This document shows positions 1 through 6,552 of a stretch of 7,956 nt of DNA, in pieces. The notes beneath the pieces were generated by a model. The model saw only the letters and a program-made list of their open reading frames with translations, ran no database searches and was not told where the DNA came from. Each line of letters begins with the position of its first letter. Position 1 is the first letter of the stretch. The position numbers and the translations under genes are program-made. Source of the DNA: Planctomycetota bacterium (lineage in GTDB: Bacteria > Planctomycetota > UBA11346); assembly GCA_024641365.1 (NCBI GenBank), contig JAHEDF010000164.1, forward strand, positions 1 to 7,956, read 5' to 3'.

Positions 1-90
1 GAAAGCCCACCATTATTCGATACCATGGCCCAAATTGGCCAGGCAAAGGTCATCGAACGCTTGGGTTTAGCACAGCAAAAACTACGTTAG
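1..90 (+). CDS. C-terminal end of an unidentified protein (5' part outside window)
   Basis: Reading frame 1 is open from the first base to a TAG at 88-90 and gives 29 residues, ending in IERLGLAQQKLR. The composition (hydrophobic and charged residues alternating, amphipathic ending) is protein-like, whereas frame 2 stops at 68-70 and frame 3 gives an unlikely Trp/His/Cys-rich peptide. The fragment is too short to name a family. It lies on the same strand as the kinase but 339 bp upstream, so an operon with it is not suggested. No clear intrinsic terminator follows its stop. Confidence 0.5.
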   Translation, partial: ESPPLFDTMAQIGQAKVIERLGLAQQKLR

Positions 91-180
91 TTAATGGTCA
101 GACTGTAAATCATACGTGCCACTGTTGGCGGTGCTTGAGACAGGTCGCTGCTGGATCTGAGTAATGAGTCCACGCCCTTG

Positions 181-328
181 TTTTATGTGCCAGAGGTAAG
201 TGCCAGCGCAATGAATTTTGGCCTAAAGATTTGTGATTTAAAGCTTTTATAACCGGCTCGATAAGGCATCTCATGGTGCTGATTAGCACCTGAGCAGTCA
301 CTTTTATGCGGGTGCCAGAAGTCTGCCA
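181..328 (+). repeat. Two loose direct repeats (TTTTATG / TGCCAGA / TGCCA)
   Basis: The same three words occur in the same order at 181-205 and 302-328: TTTTATG, then TGCCAGA, then TGCCA. The spacing differs (0 and 6 nt in the first copy, 4 and 4 nt in the second). The copies flank the hairpin at 270-294. The match is imperfect and could be chance in a short region; if real, it could be an old duplication or paired protein-binding sites ahead of the kinase. Confidence 0.25.
270..294. other. Hairpin with one bulged base upstream of the kinase
   Basis: CTCA (270-273) pairs with TGAG (291-294) and GGTGCT (275-280) pairs with AGCACC (285-290). The loop is GATT and T274 is the only bulged base, giving 10 base pairs in total. 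No uninterrupted T run follows on either strand (only CTTTTA at 301-306, 6 nt past the stem on the + strand), so it is not a standard intrinsic terminator. It sits 135 bp before the kinase ATG and could be part of a leader RNA, a weak terminator for the upstream gene, or a protein-binding dyad. Confidence 0.45.
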
Positions 329-429
329 AACGCTACAAAAGAGTTGTGAATACGATAACGGTGCGTAAAGATAAAGCCTTCTGAATGCCGGATCTACACA
401 AAACTCTTTCCCTAGGAAATTTCAAATAA

Positions 430-3400
430 ATGGACGAGAAACCATCGTCTGAGCAAAAGCCCTCAGGAGCCCACAGCGCAGGCGAAAAATCACGCATTCA
501 TGAAGTCGGCAACTTTGAAATAATTTCAAAGTTGGGCCAGGGCGGCATGGGTGCCGTTTATAAAGTGCGGCAGAAATCAATGGACCGGATTGTGGCGCTA
601 AAAGTGTTGCCACCATCGGTCGCTAAAGACGAACAATTTATTGAGCGCTTCCAAGGTGAGGCGCGTGCATCGGCAAAACTCAATCATCCACATATAGTTA
701 AAGGCATTGATGTCGGACAGGACCCAGCGACGAAATTGTGGTATTTCGCCATGGAATTTATTGATGGTCCATCTCTGCAAACGTTGTTAAAGAAAAAGGG
801 TAAATTAGAAGAGAAGGAAGCACTAAAAATAATTGCCGAAATTGCTAGTGCTCTTGAGTGCGTTGCTGCTGCTGGAATGGCACACCGAGATATTAAACCG
901 GATAATATTTTATTGACATCTGATGGCCATGCGAAATTAGCAGATTTGGGTCTGGCCAAAGATTTACATGATGATGCGGGTCTCACATTGTCGGGTCAAG
1001 CTTTAGGGACACCCAAATATATGTCGCCTGAACAAGTGCGTGGTGATTTGACGCAGATTGATATTCGTTCTGATATTTACTCTTTAGGCGCGACATTATT
1101 CTATTTAGTGACAGGGGAAGCTCCATTTACGGGTGAAACAAGTGCCGTTATAATGTCTAAGCATTTGACCGAAACACCAACAAAAGCAAATGCCGTTAAT
1201 GCGAAAGTGAGTGCTGGCTGCACGCATCTTATTGAACGGATGATGCAAAAGAAAATAGAACAACGAGTCCAAACCCCTACTGAATTAATTAAATTAATAA
1301 ATAAAGTACTGGCAGGCGAAAATATTGGTCGAGGCATGCCAGTTGCTTCACGAGACCATGTGGTTAGAAACGCGCCGCATAGAACTCGCGAATCTGGTAC
1401 TGCGAAGGCGGTGTCAGTGTCAACGCGCCCCAAAAAGCGCTCATCAATGTCGTGGCTCTATGTCGGCAGTGCAAGTTTGGTAACTGCAGGAGCAGCACTC
1501 GCATACTTTGCTTTCTATGATGATGGAGGAAGCAAAAAGAACCCTAATAAAAAAGCTGATATAGCTGCCTTTGATGACATGGATAAAGGAACTACTACGT
1601 CCACTAAAACGACAAAATCGCCAGAAGTCGTTAAACCGTCTAAAACAAATAAGTCTGATAAGCCGATAACTCAAACCAATGATGCTCCGAATTCAGAACA
1701 AAAAAGAATAGAGCGATTAGTGAGCGCCGCACGAGCATTTGAAGATGATAGCCCAAATGATTTTGAAGCGATATTAAAACGCTATGCACAACTAGAAAAC
1801 TCATTGGAAAATTCGCCATTAAAAGAACAGATGCCGGCTGAATTTGCAGCGGCGATAAAAAAAGTTCATAGCCGACGAGAAGAAATTATCGCAAATGCCT
1901 GGTCTCCAGTTGAAGAAGCGGCTAATACCGCCGTTCAAAAAGGCGATTACGATACAGCAATAAAAGCAATAGGAGCATTGCCTAACCCATTTAATAAGAT
2001 TCTTGCAGAAAAGGCCGCGAGTAAAATCACTGAGCTGAATGCAGAAGCAGATAGTAAATTAACCCCAATTATATTATTCGCATCACAAAGCGCTGAAGCC
2101 AATGATTTCGCAGCGGGTGTAAAGGCATTAGAAACCGTAGCGCATATTCAATATACACCCTTAAGTTCAAAAGCCCAAGCATTGAAAGCGAAGCTTACAA
2201 ATCAAATAGCCGAAACAGAAGAACGTGAGCGTCTCGAGGCAGAACGTATTCTGAAGGCAAAATTTGAACAATATTTAATTCGATTTGATCAAGCTATTGT
2301 AGAAGAGAGCGATGCGCAAAAAGCGCGATCGGCGGCAAATGCAGCGAGTCGAGATTCCGAATTGAAAGTTGTTGCTGAACAAGTGAAATCTATGGTTGTC
2401 TTAGTTGACGCATTAGAAGAGGCGCAGCGAGCAGAAGAAAAGGCAACCGCAAATTTACCTGGAAAGCCTTTCGCTATTGGCACAGATACGGGCACGATTG
2501 AAAAGGTAGAGGATGGGATAATCCATGTGGCGATATCGCTCGAAAATGGAAAATTAACAGCCAAAAAGAAGGTGCCAGTTAAAGAATTAACCAAAGACCA
2601 ACGTACGACTTTATTACAATTAGAAGCGCCCAATAACCCAGCTGCAAAAGTTGTTGCGGCTATGCAGAAGCTCAGCAAGGAGCGTGAAGATTTGCCAGCT
2701 GCATTAGCATTAATTGATTCCGCTGGTGATTTCCCGTTAGCCGGTCGGTATCGAGAAATAATTCGTGTGCGACAAGTTGGTGTAACAGAGGCTGCTGCTG
2801 AAAAAGCGTGGTCAACCGTGGCACGAGCAGCAATTAAACCATGCGAAAATGCTGATCAAGGCAAAGTCTTGCTGACCGTTATTGAAAAATTCCAGAAAGA
2901 ACATGGGCAGACGCAATTTGTAAAAACCAAAGAACCAGAATTGTCAGCACTGTGGAAAAAGGCGAATAGTGTCATTGATGTCAAAGTATATCTCAGTGAT
3001 TTGCAAGAAATAGAAGTGTCGGTGGGATACCCAAAATTTGGCAAGAGTGGCGATTTAGGCTACGAAGGCCAACGTATTAAAGTTTATGGCACGCCATCTC
3101 CGAATGGTATTTCCACGCATCCACCAACCAGTGGCCAATCGCATGTGGCGTACATGCTTGAGGGGCGTTTCAGTTACTTTACCACACGAGTGGCTGTAAA
3201 CGATAGTTGTGGGCTCGGAAATAAAACAGCGATTACATTTAAAGTATTAGGTGATGGAAAATTATTATGGCAATCGCAGCCGGTGCAAAGAACTCCTGAA
3301 AATCCACAACCGCCGTTACAAGAATGCGTTGTCGATGTAAATGGAGTAGCCAAACTTGAATTAATTGTCGATTGCCCAGGAACCTATTCTCATGCGCATG

Positions 3401-3447
3401 CCGTTTGGGTTGAGCCATTATTAGGCACAGGAAAATTAAAGAAGTAG
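430..3447 (+). CDS. Transmembrane serine/threonine protein kinase with C-terminal NPCBM domain
   Basis: A 1005-residue receptor-like Hanks-type kinase. The kinase domain covers about residues 29-292 and looks active: glycine loop LGQGGMGAVYKV (35-46), ATP-anchoring Lys58, helix-C Glu77, catalytic loop HRDIKPDN (152-159, Asp154), metal-binding Asp172 in DLG (Leu replaces the usual Phe), GTPKYMSPEQ (193-202) and SDIYSLG (214-220). Arg153 makes it an RD kinase, so activation-segment phosphorylation is expected. A basic stretch (RPKKRSS) precedes one membrane span at about 342-363, which places the kinase in the cytoplasm and the C-terminal 640 residues outside. A Lys/Thr/Ser-rich linker (365-425), helical and partly coiled-coil sequence (425-850) and an NPCBM-like module (about 849-997) follow. 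In that module YLSDL, GISTHPPT, F-V-x-GDGK and HAHAVWVEP are recognisable. An in-frame stop directly upstream fixes the ATG as the first start. The sensing role and glycan ligand are inferred; no neighbour points to a substrate. Confidence 0.93.
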   Translation: MDEKPSSEQKPSGAHSAGEKSRIHEVGNFEIISKLGQGGMGAVYKVRQKSMDRIVALKVLPPSVAKDEQFIERFQGEARASAKLNHPHIVKGIDVGQDPATKLWYFAMEFIDGPSLQTLLKKKGKLEEKEALKIIAEIASALECVAAAGMAHRDIKPDNILLTSDGHAKLADLGLAKDLHDDAGLTLSGQALGTPKYMSPEQVRGDLTQIDIRSDIYSLGATLFYLVTGEAPFTGETSAVIMSKHLTETPTKANAVNAKVSAGCTHLIERMMQKKIEQRVQTPTELIKLINKVLAGENIGRGMPVASRDHVVRNAPHRTRESGTAKAVSVSTRPKKRSSMSWLYVGSASLVTAGAALAYFAFYDDGGSKKNPNKKADIAAFDDMDKGTTTSTKTTKSPEVVKPSKTNKSDKPITQTNDAPNSEQKRIERLVSAARAFEDDSPNDFEAILKRYAQLENSLENSPLKEQMPAEFAAAIKKVHSRREEIIANAWSPVEEAANTAVQKGDYDTAIKAIGALPNPFNKILAEKAASKITELNAEADSKLTPIILFASQSAEANDFAAGVKALETVAHIQYTPLSSKAQALKAKLTNQIAETEERERLEAERILKAKFEQYLIRFDQAIVEESDAQKARSAANAASRDSELKVVAEQVKSMVVLVDALEEAQRAEEKATANLPGKPFAIGTDTGTIEKVEDGIIHVAISLENGKLTAKKKVPVKELTKDQRTTLLQLEAPNNPAAKVVAAMQKLSKEREDLPAALALIDSAGDFPLAGRYREIIRVRQVGVTEAAAEKAWSTVARAAIKPCENADQGKVLLTVIEKFQKEHGQTQFVKTKEPELSALWKKANSVIDVKVYLSDLQEIEVSVGYPKFGKSGDLGYEGQRIKVYGTPSPNGISTHPPTSGQSHVAYMLEGRFSYFTTRVAVNDSCGLGNKTAITFKVLGDGKLLWQSQPVQRTPENPQPPLQECVVDVNGVAKLELIVDCPGTYSHAHAVWVEPLLGTGKLKK

Positions 3448-3452
3448 AAAGA

Positions 3453-4346
3453 TTAATCCTGTAACCGTTTAAGAAACATTTCTAAGGTAATTTCAGTTAC
3501 ACCTGATGATGGATCAAAACGCATATGCGCTGCCGGAATTGCAGGGACCGCATCTAAACTGCGCAGGCGTAAGGTGTATTCACTCTTATCACCTGGGACG
3601 GATAATTGCATGCGGGTTGGTCGTTTAAGGCGGTCAAAATTATCATAGCGTTGATAATCTAAACGAACGGCCTCTTTATCAGGTGCGTCAAAATATTGTT
3701 TTGAAGCAACCGTTTTATCAGGATTAACCGTCACTTTAACATCTAATTTGGTAATGGCGTCTTTTGCAATAATTTCACCGTTGGCCGCTTTTGTTACATT
3801 TTCAGCCGGAACGGGACCGTTCTTGGCCTCGTTGACTAAAACACTTAAATAGGCCAAAAAAGGTGGCCCACTAGCAGCGCCATTTTTATCAAAAACATGA
3901 ATGTCGCGGAGATTACCGCGGACTAATTCTTTTGAGCGCACTAACTCTAAAACAAAGTCACCATTGGGTTGGACAAGCGCTTCGATAAAATCGACATCAA
4001 GTTTTGAGCATTTTAAACGCACCCGACCATCGGCCGGACACCATAAATTAATTTGAAATAAAATAGCATTGCCATTTTGCTCACGTACACGAATCAATAA
4101 ATCAGCAGTAACGGTTGGTGCTTGGTTATGAAACTGGAGTAATTCAGTGAGCCAGGCCGCTTGAGAGTGCACATCAAGGGGAGGATTTTGCTCAGCGGTA
4201 GGTGGGACTTTTTCTGGAATGATAACCTGTGGATTATCATCTCTTTTATTGCCGCAGCCCGATAATCCAATTACACCCATTATTAACGTTGCGCATCCTA
4301 ATTGGAATGCATGGCGTTTTATGATGAAACGACTAACGGTTTTCAC
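3453..4346 (-). CDS. Lipoprotein, possibly LolA/LolB-like fold, translationally coupled to rimO
   Basis: A 297-residue protein with a lipoprotein signal: basic N-terminus (residues 1-12), hydrophobic core and lipobox LSGC with Cys31 as the lipidation site. The next residue is Gly, so the Lol rule predicts outer-membrane sorting. The start is GTG at 4346-4344, preceded by GAGGT at 4354-4350, and it overlaps the rimO TGA as GTGA. The next Met (residue 23) would destroy the signal peptide. The mature part looks beta-rich (LLIRVREQ, ILFQINLW, GRVRLKC, GDFVLEL). Near residues 229-280 a pattern YDNFDRLKRPTRMQL followed by an R-F-D-P segment resembles the end of LolA/LolB and DUF4292-type sheets that bind lipid or lipoprotein. 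That fold is my inference from the pattern. Cys103 and Cys113 could form a disulfide. The stop codon lies 5 bp from that of the convergent kinase. Confidence 0.85.
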   Translation of the reverse strand: MKTVSRFIIKRHAFQLGCATLIMGVIGLSGCGNKRDDNPQVIIPEKVPPTAEQNPPLDVHSQAAWLTELLQFHNQAPTVTADLLIRVREQNGNAILFQINLWCPADGRVRLKCSKLDVDFIEALVQPNGDFVLELVRSKELVRGNLRDIHVFDKNGAASGPPFLAYLSVLVNEAKNGPVPAENVTKAANGEIIAKDAITKLDVKVTVNPDKTVASKQYFDAPDKEAVRLDYQRYDNFDRLKRPTRMQLSVPGDKSEYTLRLRSLDAVPAIPAAHMRFDPSSGVTEITLEMFLKRLQD

Positions 4347-5638
4347 ACGACCTCGCCAAGCAGATCATAACCTTTTGCTTTGGTAATACGAACAGTCGCC
4401 CAATCACCAATGGCTAAATTCTCACCATGAATAAAAGTAGCTCCATCAACTTCACTGGCTTGGCCAAAATGGCGCGCGGTAAACTCGCCAAAGTCACGTT
4501 GGCTGTCGACCAAAACCTGCAATTCTTTACCTACCCAACGTTTTTGTTTTGCGCGATGCAATTTTTTTTGTTGCGTCATAAACGCATGATGCCGAGCGGC
4601 GATGATATCTGGTTCAACTTTATGTTTCATTTTTTCCGCGGTGGTGCCATCTTCATCACTATAGGTAAAACAGCCGACTGAATCAAATTTTTGCTCACGC
4701 ATAAAATCCATTAATTGTTCAAAGTCCTCATCACGTTCGCCCGGAAAACCGACAATAAAAGTAGAGCGTAATACGACATCAGGCATAGCGGCACGAATGC
4801 GATCCAAACGATCGGTAATTTGTTCGCGTGTGGTACGTCGCCCCATTGCTGCTAAGGTGCGATTAGATGCATGTTGAATTGGCATATCGACATAATTGAC
4901 GACGTTGGGCGTTTCAGCCATCGCGGCAATTAATTCTTCGCTAAAATCATTAGGATAACAATAATGTAAACGTATCCACGAGTTTGGTGCCGCCTTGGCA
5001 ATAGCACGCACTAACTGTGGTAAGCGATGTTCGCCATATAAATCTTTGCCATAATAATCGAGATGTTGCGAAATCATGTTGATTTCTTTGACACCACGAT
5101 CACTTAATAGTTTGGCTTGCTTGACTAATTCCTCTTGCGGGCGTGATTGATGCTTGCCACGAAATAAGGGAATGGCACAAAAGTTACAAGTGTTGTCGCA
5201 GCCCTCGGCGATTTTTAAAAAAGCAAAATGCGGAGGCGTTAATTGACTGCGTTGGTCATGACGCAAACGATGCTTCGGCACATCAGGGAAATGTGATTTT
5301 ACCACTGCGGGGAAACGATCATAATCTTTAAACGTGACCCATTGATCGACTTCTGGAATACCTTCCTGCAACTCGCTTAAATACCGTTCGGTCAAACAAC
5401 CAGCGACAAATAACTTGGCTCCATCTTTGCGTCCTGCGGCGGCTTCCATGATGTGACCAATAGATTCTTGTTTAGCACCTTCAATGAAGCCACAGGTATT
5501 TATCAGCACTAAATCGGCTTCTTCTAAGGATTTGGTCAGTAGAAAATCCACCGAACGCAGCGCAGTGACCAAGTCCTCGCTATCGGCAAGATTTTTAGAA
5601 CAGCCGAGGCTGATGAGGGCAGCGGTACGGTTAGCCAT
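4343..5638 (-). CDS. rimO: Ribosomal protein S12 (Asp) methylthiotransferase RimO
   Basis: RimO is a radical-SAM methylthiotransferase that adds a methylthio group to a conserved aspartate of ribosomal protein S12 in the cytoplasm. From the ATG at 5638 the protein is 431 residues, close to the usual 430-450. The N-terminal UPF0004 domain carries its three cluster cysteines at LGCSKN (Cys13), INTCGF (Cys49) and AGCLTERY (Cys81). The radical-SAM CxxxCxxC motif is CDNTCNFC (Cys147, 151, 154), followed by the RimO-type IPLFRGKHQSRP rather than a MiaB-type sequence. A C-terminal TRAM domain starts near residue 365 and ends in GYDLLGEVV. A TTG at 5674 would add 12 residues (MHSWAHLDAARP), but it lacks a ribosome site and homologues start just before the LGC motif, so I prefer the ATG. 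That ATG also lacks a clear Shine-Dalgarno. It is the first gene of a two-gene unit with the downstream lipoprotein. An Asp normally found in the ISQD segment is His192 here. Confidence 0.96.
   Translation of the reverse strand: MANRTAALISLGCSKNLADSEDLVTALRSVDFLLTKSLEEADLVLINTCGFIEGAKQESIGHIMEAAAGRKDGAKLFVAGCLTERYLSELQEGIPEVDQWVTFKDYDRFPAVVKSHFPDVPKHRLRHDQRSQLTPPHFAFLKIAEGCDNTCNFCAIPLFRGKHQSRPQEELVKQAKLLSDRGVKEINMISQHLDYYGKDLYGEHRLPQLVRAIAKAAPNSWIRLHYCYPNDFSEELIAAMAETPNVVNYVDMPIQHASNRTLAAMGRRTTREQITDRLDRIRAAMPDVVLRSTFIVGFPGERDEDFEQLMDFMREQKFDSVGCFTYSDEDGTTAEKMKHKVEPDIIAARHHAFMTQQKKLHRAKQKRWVGKELQVLVDSQRDFGEFTARHFGQASEVDGATFIHGENLAIGDWATVRITKAKGYDLLGEVV
4350..4354 (-). promoter_or_regulatory. 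Ribosome binding site for the lipoprotein, inside rimO
   Basis: The minus strand reads GAGGT three bases before the GTG start at 4346. It lies in the last codons of rimO and supports the unusual GTG start. The spacing is short but the arrangement fits reinitiation by ribosomes terminating at the overlapping rimO TGA. Confidence 0.55.
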
Positions 5639-5847
5639 GGGGCGCGCAGCATCTAAATGCGCCCAGGAATGCAAAGGGAGGGTTGCTGTGCTTTCCGCGA
5701 TAAATGATGAGTTTTAGGCGATTTACAGGGCAATTGATTGTTTTCCGGGTTGGTCAGCACTGTGCGTCCACGTGACCGTAGGCAGGAAAATGGGGCACAA
5801 CGTCAGGCAAGCACTGTCGGAAGCAGCCCACACCGCATCCGTTCAAT

Positions 5848-5864
5848 TTGGTAATCGTGACCAA
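5848..5864. promoter_or_regulatory. Operator-like inverted repeat TTGGT-N7-ACCAA
   Basis: TTGGT at 5848-5852 is the exact reverse complement of ACCAA at 5860-5864, with a 7-nt centre. It sits in the divergent rimO/GNAT region, 112 bp before the preferred GNAT start, and includes one copy of the twice-occurring word CGTGACC. The length and symmetry suit a dimeric regulator, but five-base arms also arise by chance. Confidence 0.25.
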
Positions 5865-5872
5865 TACGTGTT

Positions 5873-5892
5873 GATGATAAAAGATGATAAAA
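5873..5892 (+). repeat. Perfect tandem repeat of a 10-mer
   Basis: GATGATAAAA occurs twice back to back (5873-5882 and 5883-5892). The second copy contains the upstream candidate ATG at 5884 for the acetyltransferase. One helical turn per unit makes it either a simple-sequence duplication or a pair of in-phase AT-rich sites near the promoter. Confidence 0.6.
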
Positions 5893-5967
5893 ACAGAGAA
5901 AATAAAAAAGTGCTGCATGACGAAACTTGACGACTTGCTGCATTATGCATCTACTCTGGCCATCTGC

Positions 5968-5973
5968 GGAGGA
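5968..5973 (+). promoter_or_regulatory. Ribosome binding site selecting the GTG start of the GNAT gene
   Basis: GGAGGA at 5968-5973 is the strongest Shine-Dalgarno sequence upstream of the conserved domain and ends 3 nt before GTG 5977. Neither earlier in-frame ATG (5884, 5917) has a purine-rich site at a useful distance. The site therefore favours the shorter protein, although the spacing is tight. Confidence 0.55.
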
Positions 5974-5976
5974 ATC

Positions 5977-6471
5977 GTGACGAGCGAGGTCGGTTCAGCA
6001 TTGACGGTGCGCATGGCAACCCTGGAGGATGCCCACACCCTCAACGATATGATTGCTGACTTTGCTGCGTTTGAACGCTTGCCGAATCACTCGACGATCG
6101 AAACCATTAAAAAAGAATTTTCGAGTTCAGACCGTGTCATGGAAACGGTTTTGGCTTATATTGATGGTGAAGCAGTTGGCATGGCAGTTTTTTTTCAAAC
6201 CTATTCTACGTTTGCTGCACGGCGCGGTCTTTATTTAGAAGACATTTATGTAAAAGATGAATTTCGTAACCGTGGTATAGCGACAGCTTTACTGCGATTT
6301 ATTGCCAAATGGGCTGTTGAACGCCATTATGCACGCGTTGAATTTACTGTCCTATTGTGGAATACCGTTGCGATAGAATTTTTTGAGACCTTAGGCGCTA
6401 CACCAACGGGCGCCTGGACTACCTATCGTTTAAGCGGCGAATGGTTAGAAAAATTAGCAGAAAACGCCTGA
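5977..6471 (+). CDS. GNAT family N-acetyltransferase, SSAT/SAT2-like
   Basis: A single-domain GNAT of 164 residues that would transfer acetyl from acetyl-CoA to an amine, in the cytoplasm. The sequence begins its conserved fold at LTVRMATLEDA. It shows the SSAT-like beta4 segment RGLYLEDIYV (84-92), the acetyl-CoA pyrophosphate loop RNRGIA (97-102) and the motif B segment WNTVAIEFFETLGA (128-141), the usual full length for this group. Spermidine/spermine acetyltransferases have Tyr as general acid in the FY pair of that last segment; here it is Phe136. The actual substrate is therefore unclear: polyamine, other amine or amino acid. ATGs at 5884 and 5917 would add 31 or 20 residues, but homologues start near residue 5-10 of the short form and only GTG 5977 has a strong ribosome site. 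The stop is followed 10 bp later by a terminator, so the gene is probably monocistronic. Confidence 0.88.
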   Translation: MTSEVGSALTVRMATLEDAHTLNDMIADFAAFERLPNHSTIETIKKEFSSSDRVMETVLAYIDGEAVGMAVFFQTYSTFAARRGLYLEDIYVKDEFRNRGIATALLRFIAKWAVERHYARVEFTVLLWNTVAIEFFETLGATPTGAWTTYRLSGEWLEKLAENA

Positions 6472-6481
6472 CATTTTAATT

Positions 6482-6523
6482 AAAAAAAATCCCTCAATCA
6501 TTACTGATTGAGGGATTTTTTTT
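6482..6523. terminator. Bidirectional intrinsic terminator
   Basis: A perfect 19-bp inverted repeat: 6482-6500 pairs with 6505-6523 around the loop TTAC. The core is ATCCCTCAATCA with its complement, flanked by eight A on the left and nine T (6516-6524) on the right, so transcripts from either strand end in a U run. It lies 10 bp after the GNAT stop and 29 bp past the stop of the convergent lipoprotein gene, so it serves both. Confidence 0.95.
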
Positions 6524-6552
6524 TAATGAGTCTTTTATGTGCAATGTCGCGC

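Larger units (their letters stand above)
91..429. other. Non-coding region upstream of the kinase gene
   Basis: This stretch has no credible gene: every frame is short and the minus-strand frame at 110-301 has no ribosome site or recognisable protein content. It holds a bulged hairpin at 270-294 and two copies of a loose repeat (181-205 and 302-328). The kinase start at 430 follows an in-frame TAA at 427-429, so the coding region cannot extend upstream. The only Shine-Dalgarno-like string is AGGA at 414-417, 12 nt from the ATG, which is longer than usual. I find no promoter with two good hexamers; the promoter must lie here but is not readable by eye. Confidence 0.7.
5639..5976. other. Divergent intergenic region between rimO and the GNAT gene
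   Basis: This region must hold promoters for both rimO (leftward) and the acetyltransferase (rightward), but no hexamer pair stands out. It is more GC-rich in its middle than the flanking genes. Dyads visible here are GGTCA (5752-5756) with TGACC (5773-5777), the palindrome CACGTG (5769-5774), GCACTGTGC (5757-5765), and TTGGT-N7-ACCAA (5848-5864). The word CGTGACC occurs twice (5771-5777 and 5856-5862), each time within one of these dyads. A perfect 10-bp tandem repeat lies at 5873-5892. If translation starts at the earlier ATG, 5884-5976 is coding instead. The 12-codon rimO extension from TTG 5674 would also fall here. Confidence 0.5.

Noticed and set aside
115..133. GCCA-CTGT-TGGC stem as terminator of the upstream gene
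   Set aside because: Four base pairs plus wobbles and no T run after it.
231..253. TTGTGA and TATAAC as a promoter for the kinase
   Set aside because: The spacing is only 11 bp, too short for a sigma70-type promoter.
110..301. Minus-strand open frame of 63 codons in the region before the kinase
   Set aside because: No ribosome site, no recognisable protein pattern, and composition typical of non-coding DNA.
344..371. TTGTGA and TAAAGA with 16-bp spacing before the kinase
   Set aside because: The second hexamer matches the consensus in only about half its positions; not strong enough to list.
2289..2678. Long minus-strand frame (129 codons) inside the kinase gene
   Set aside because: It is a shadow of the strongly coding kinase frame; its Ser/Ala/Thr/Phe-rich content mirrors the opposite-strand codons.
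5639..5674. TTG 5674 as the rimO start
   Set aside because: No Shine-Dalgarno before it, and the added 12 residues do not resemble RimO N-termini; ATG 5638 fits family length.
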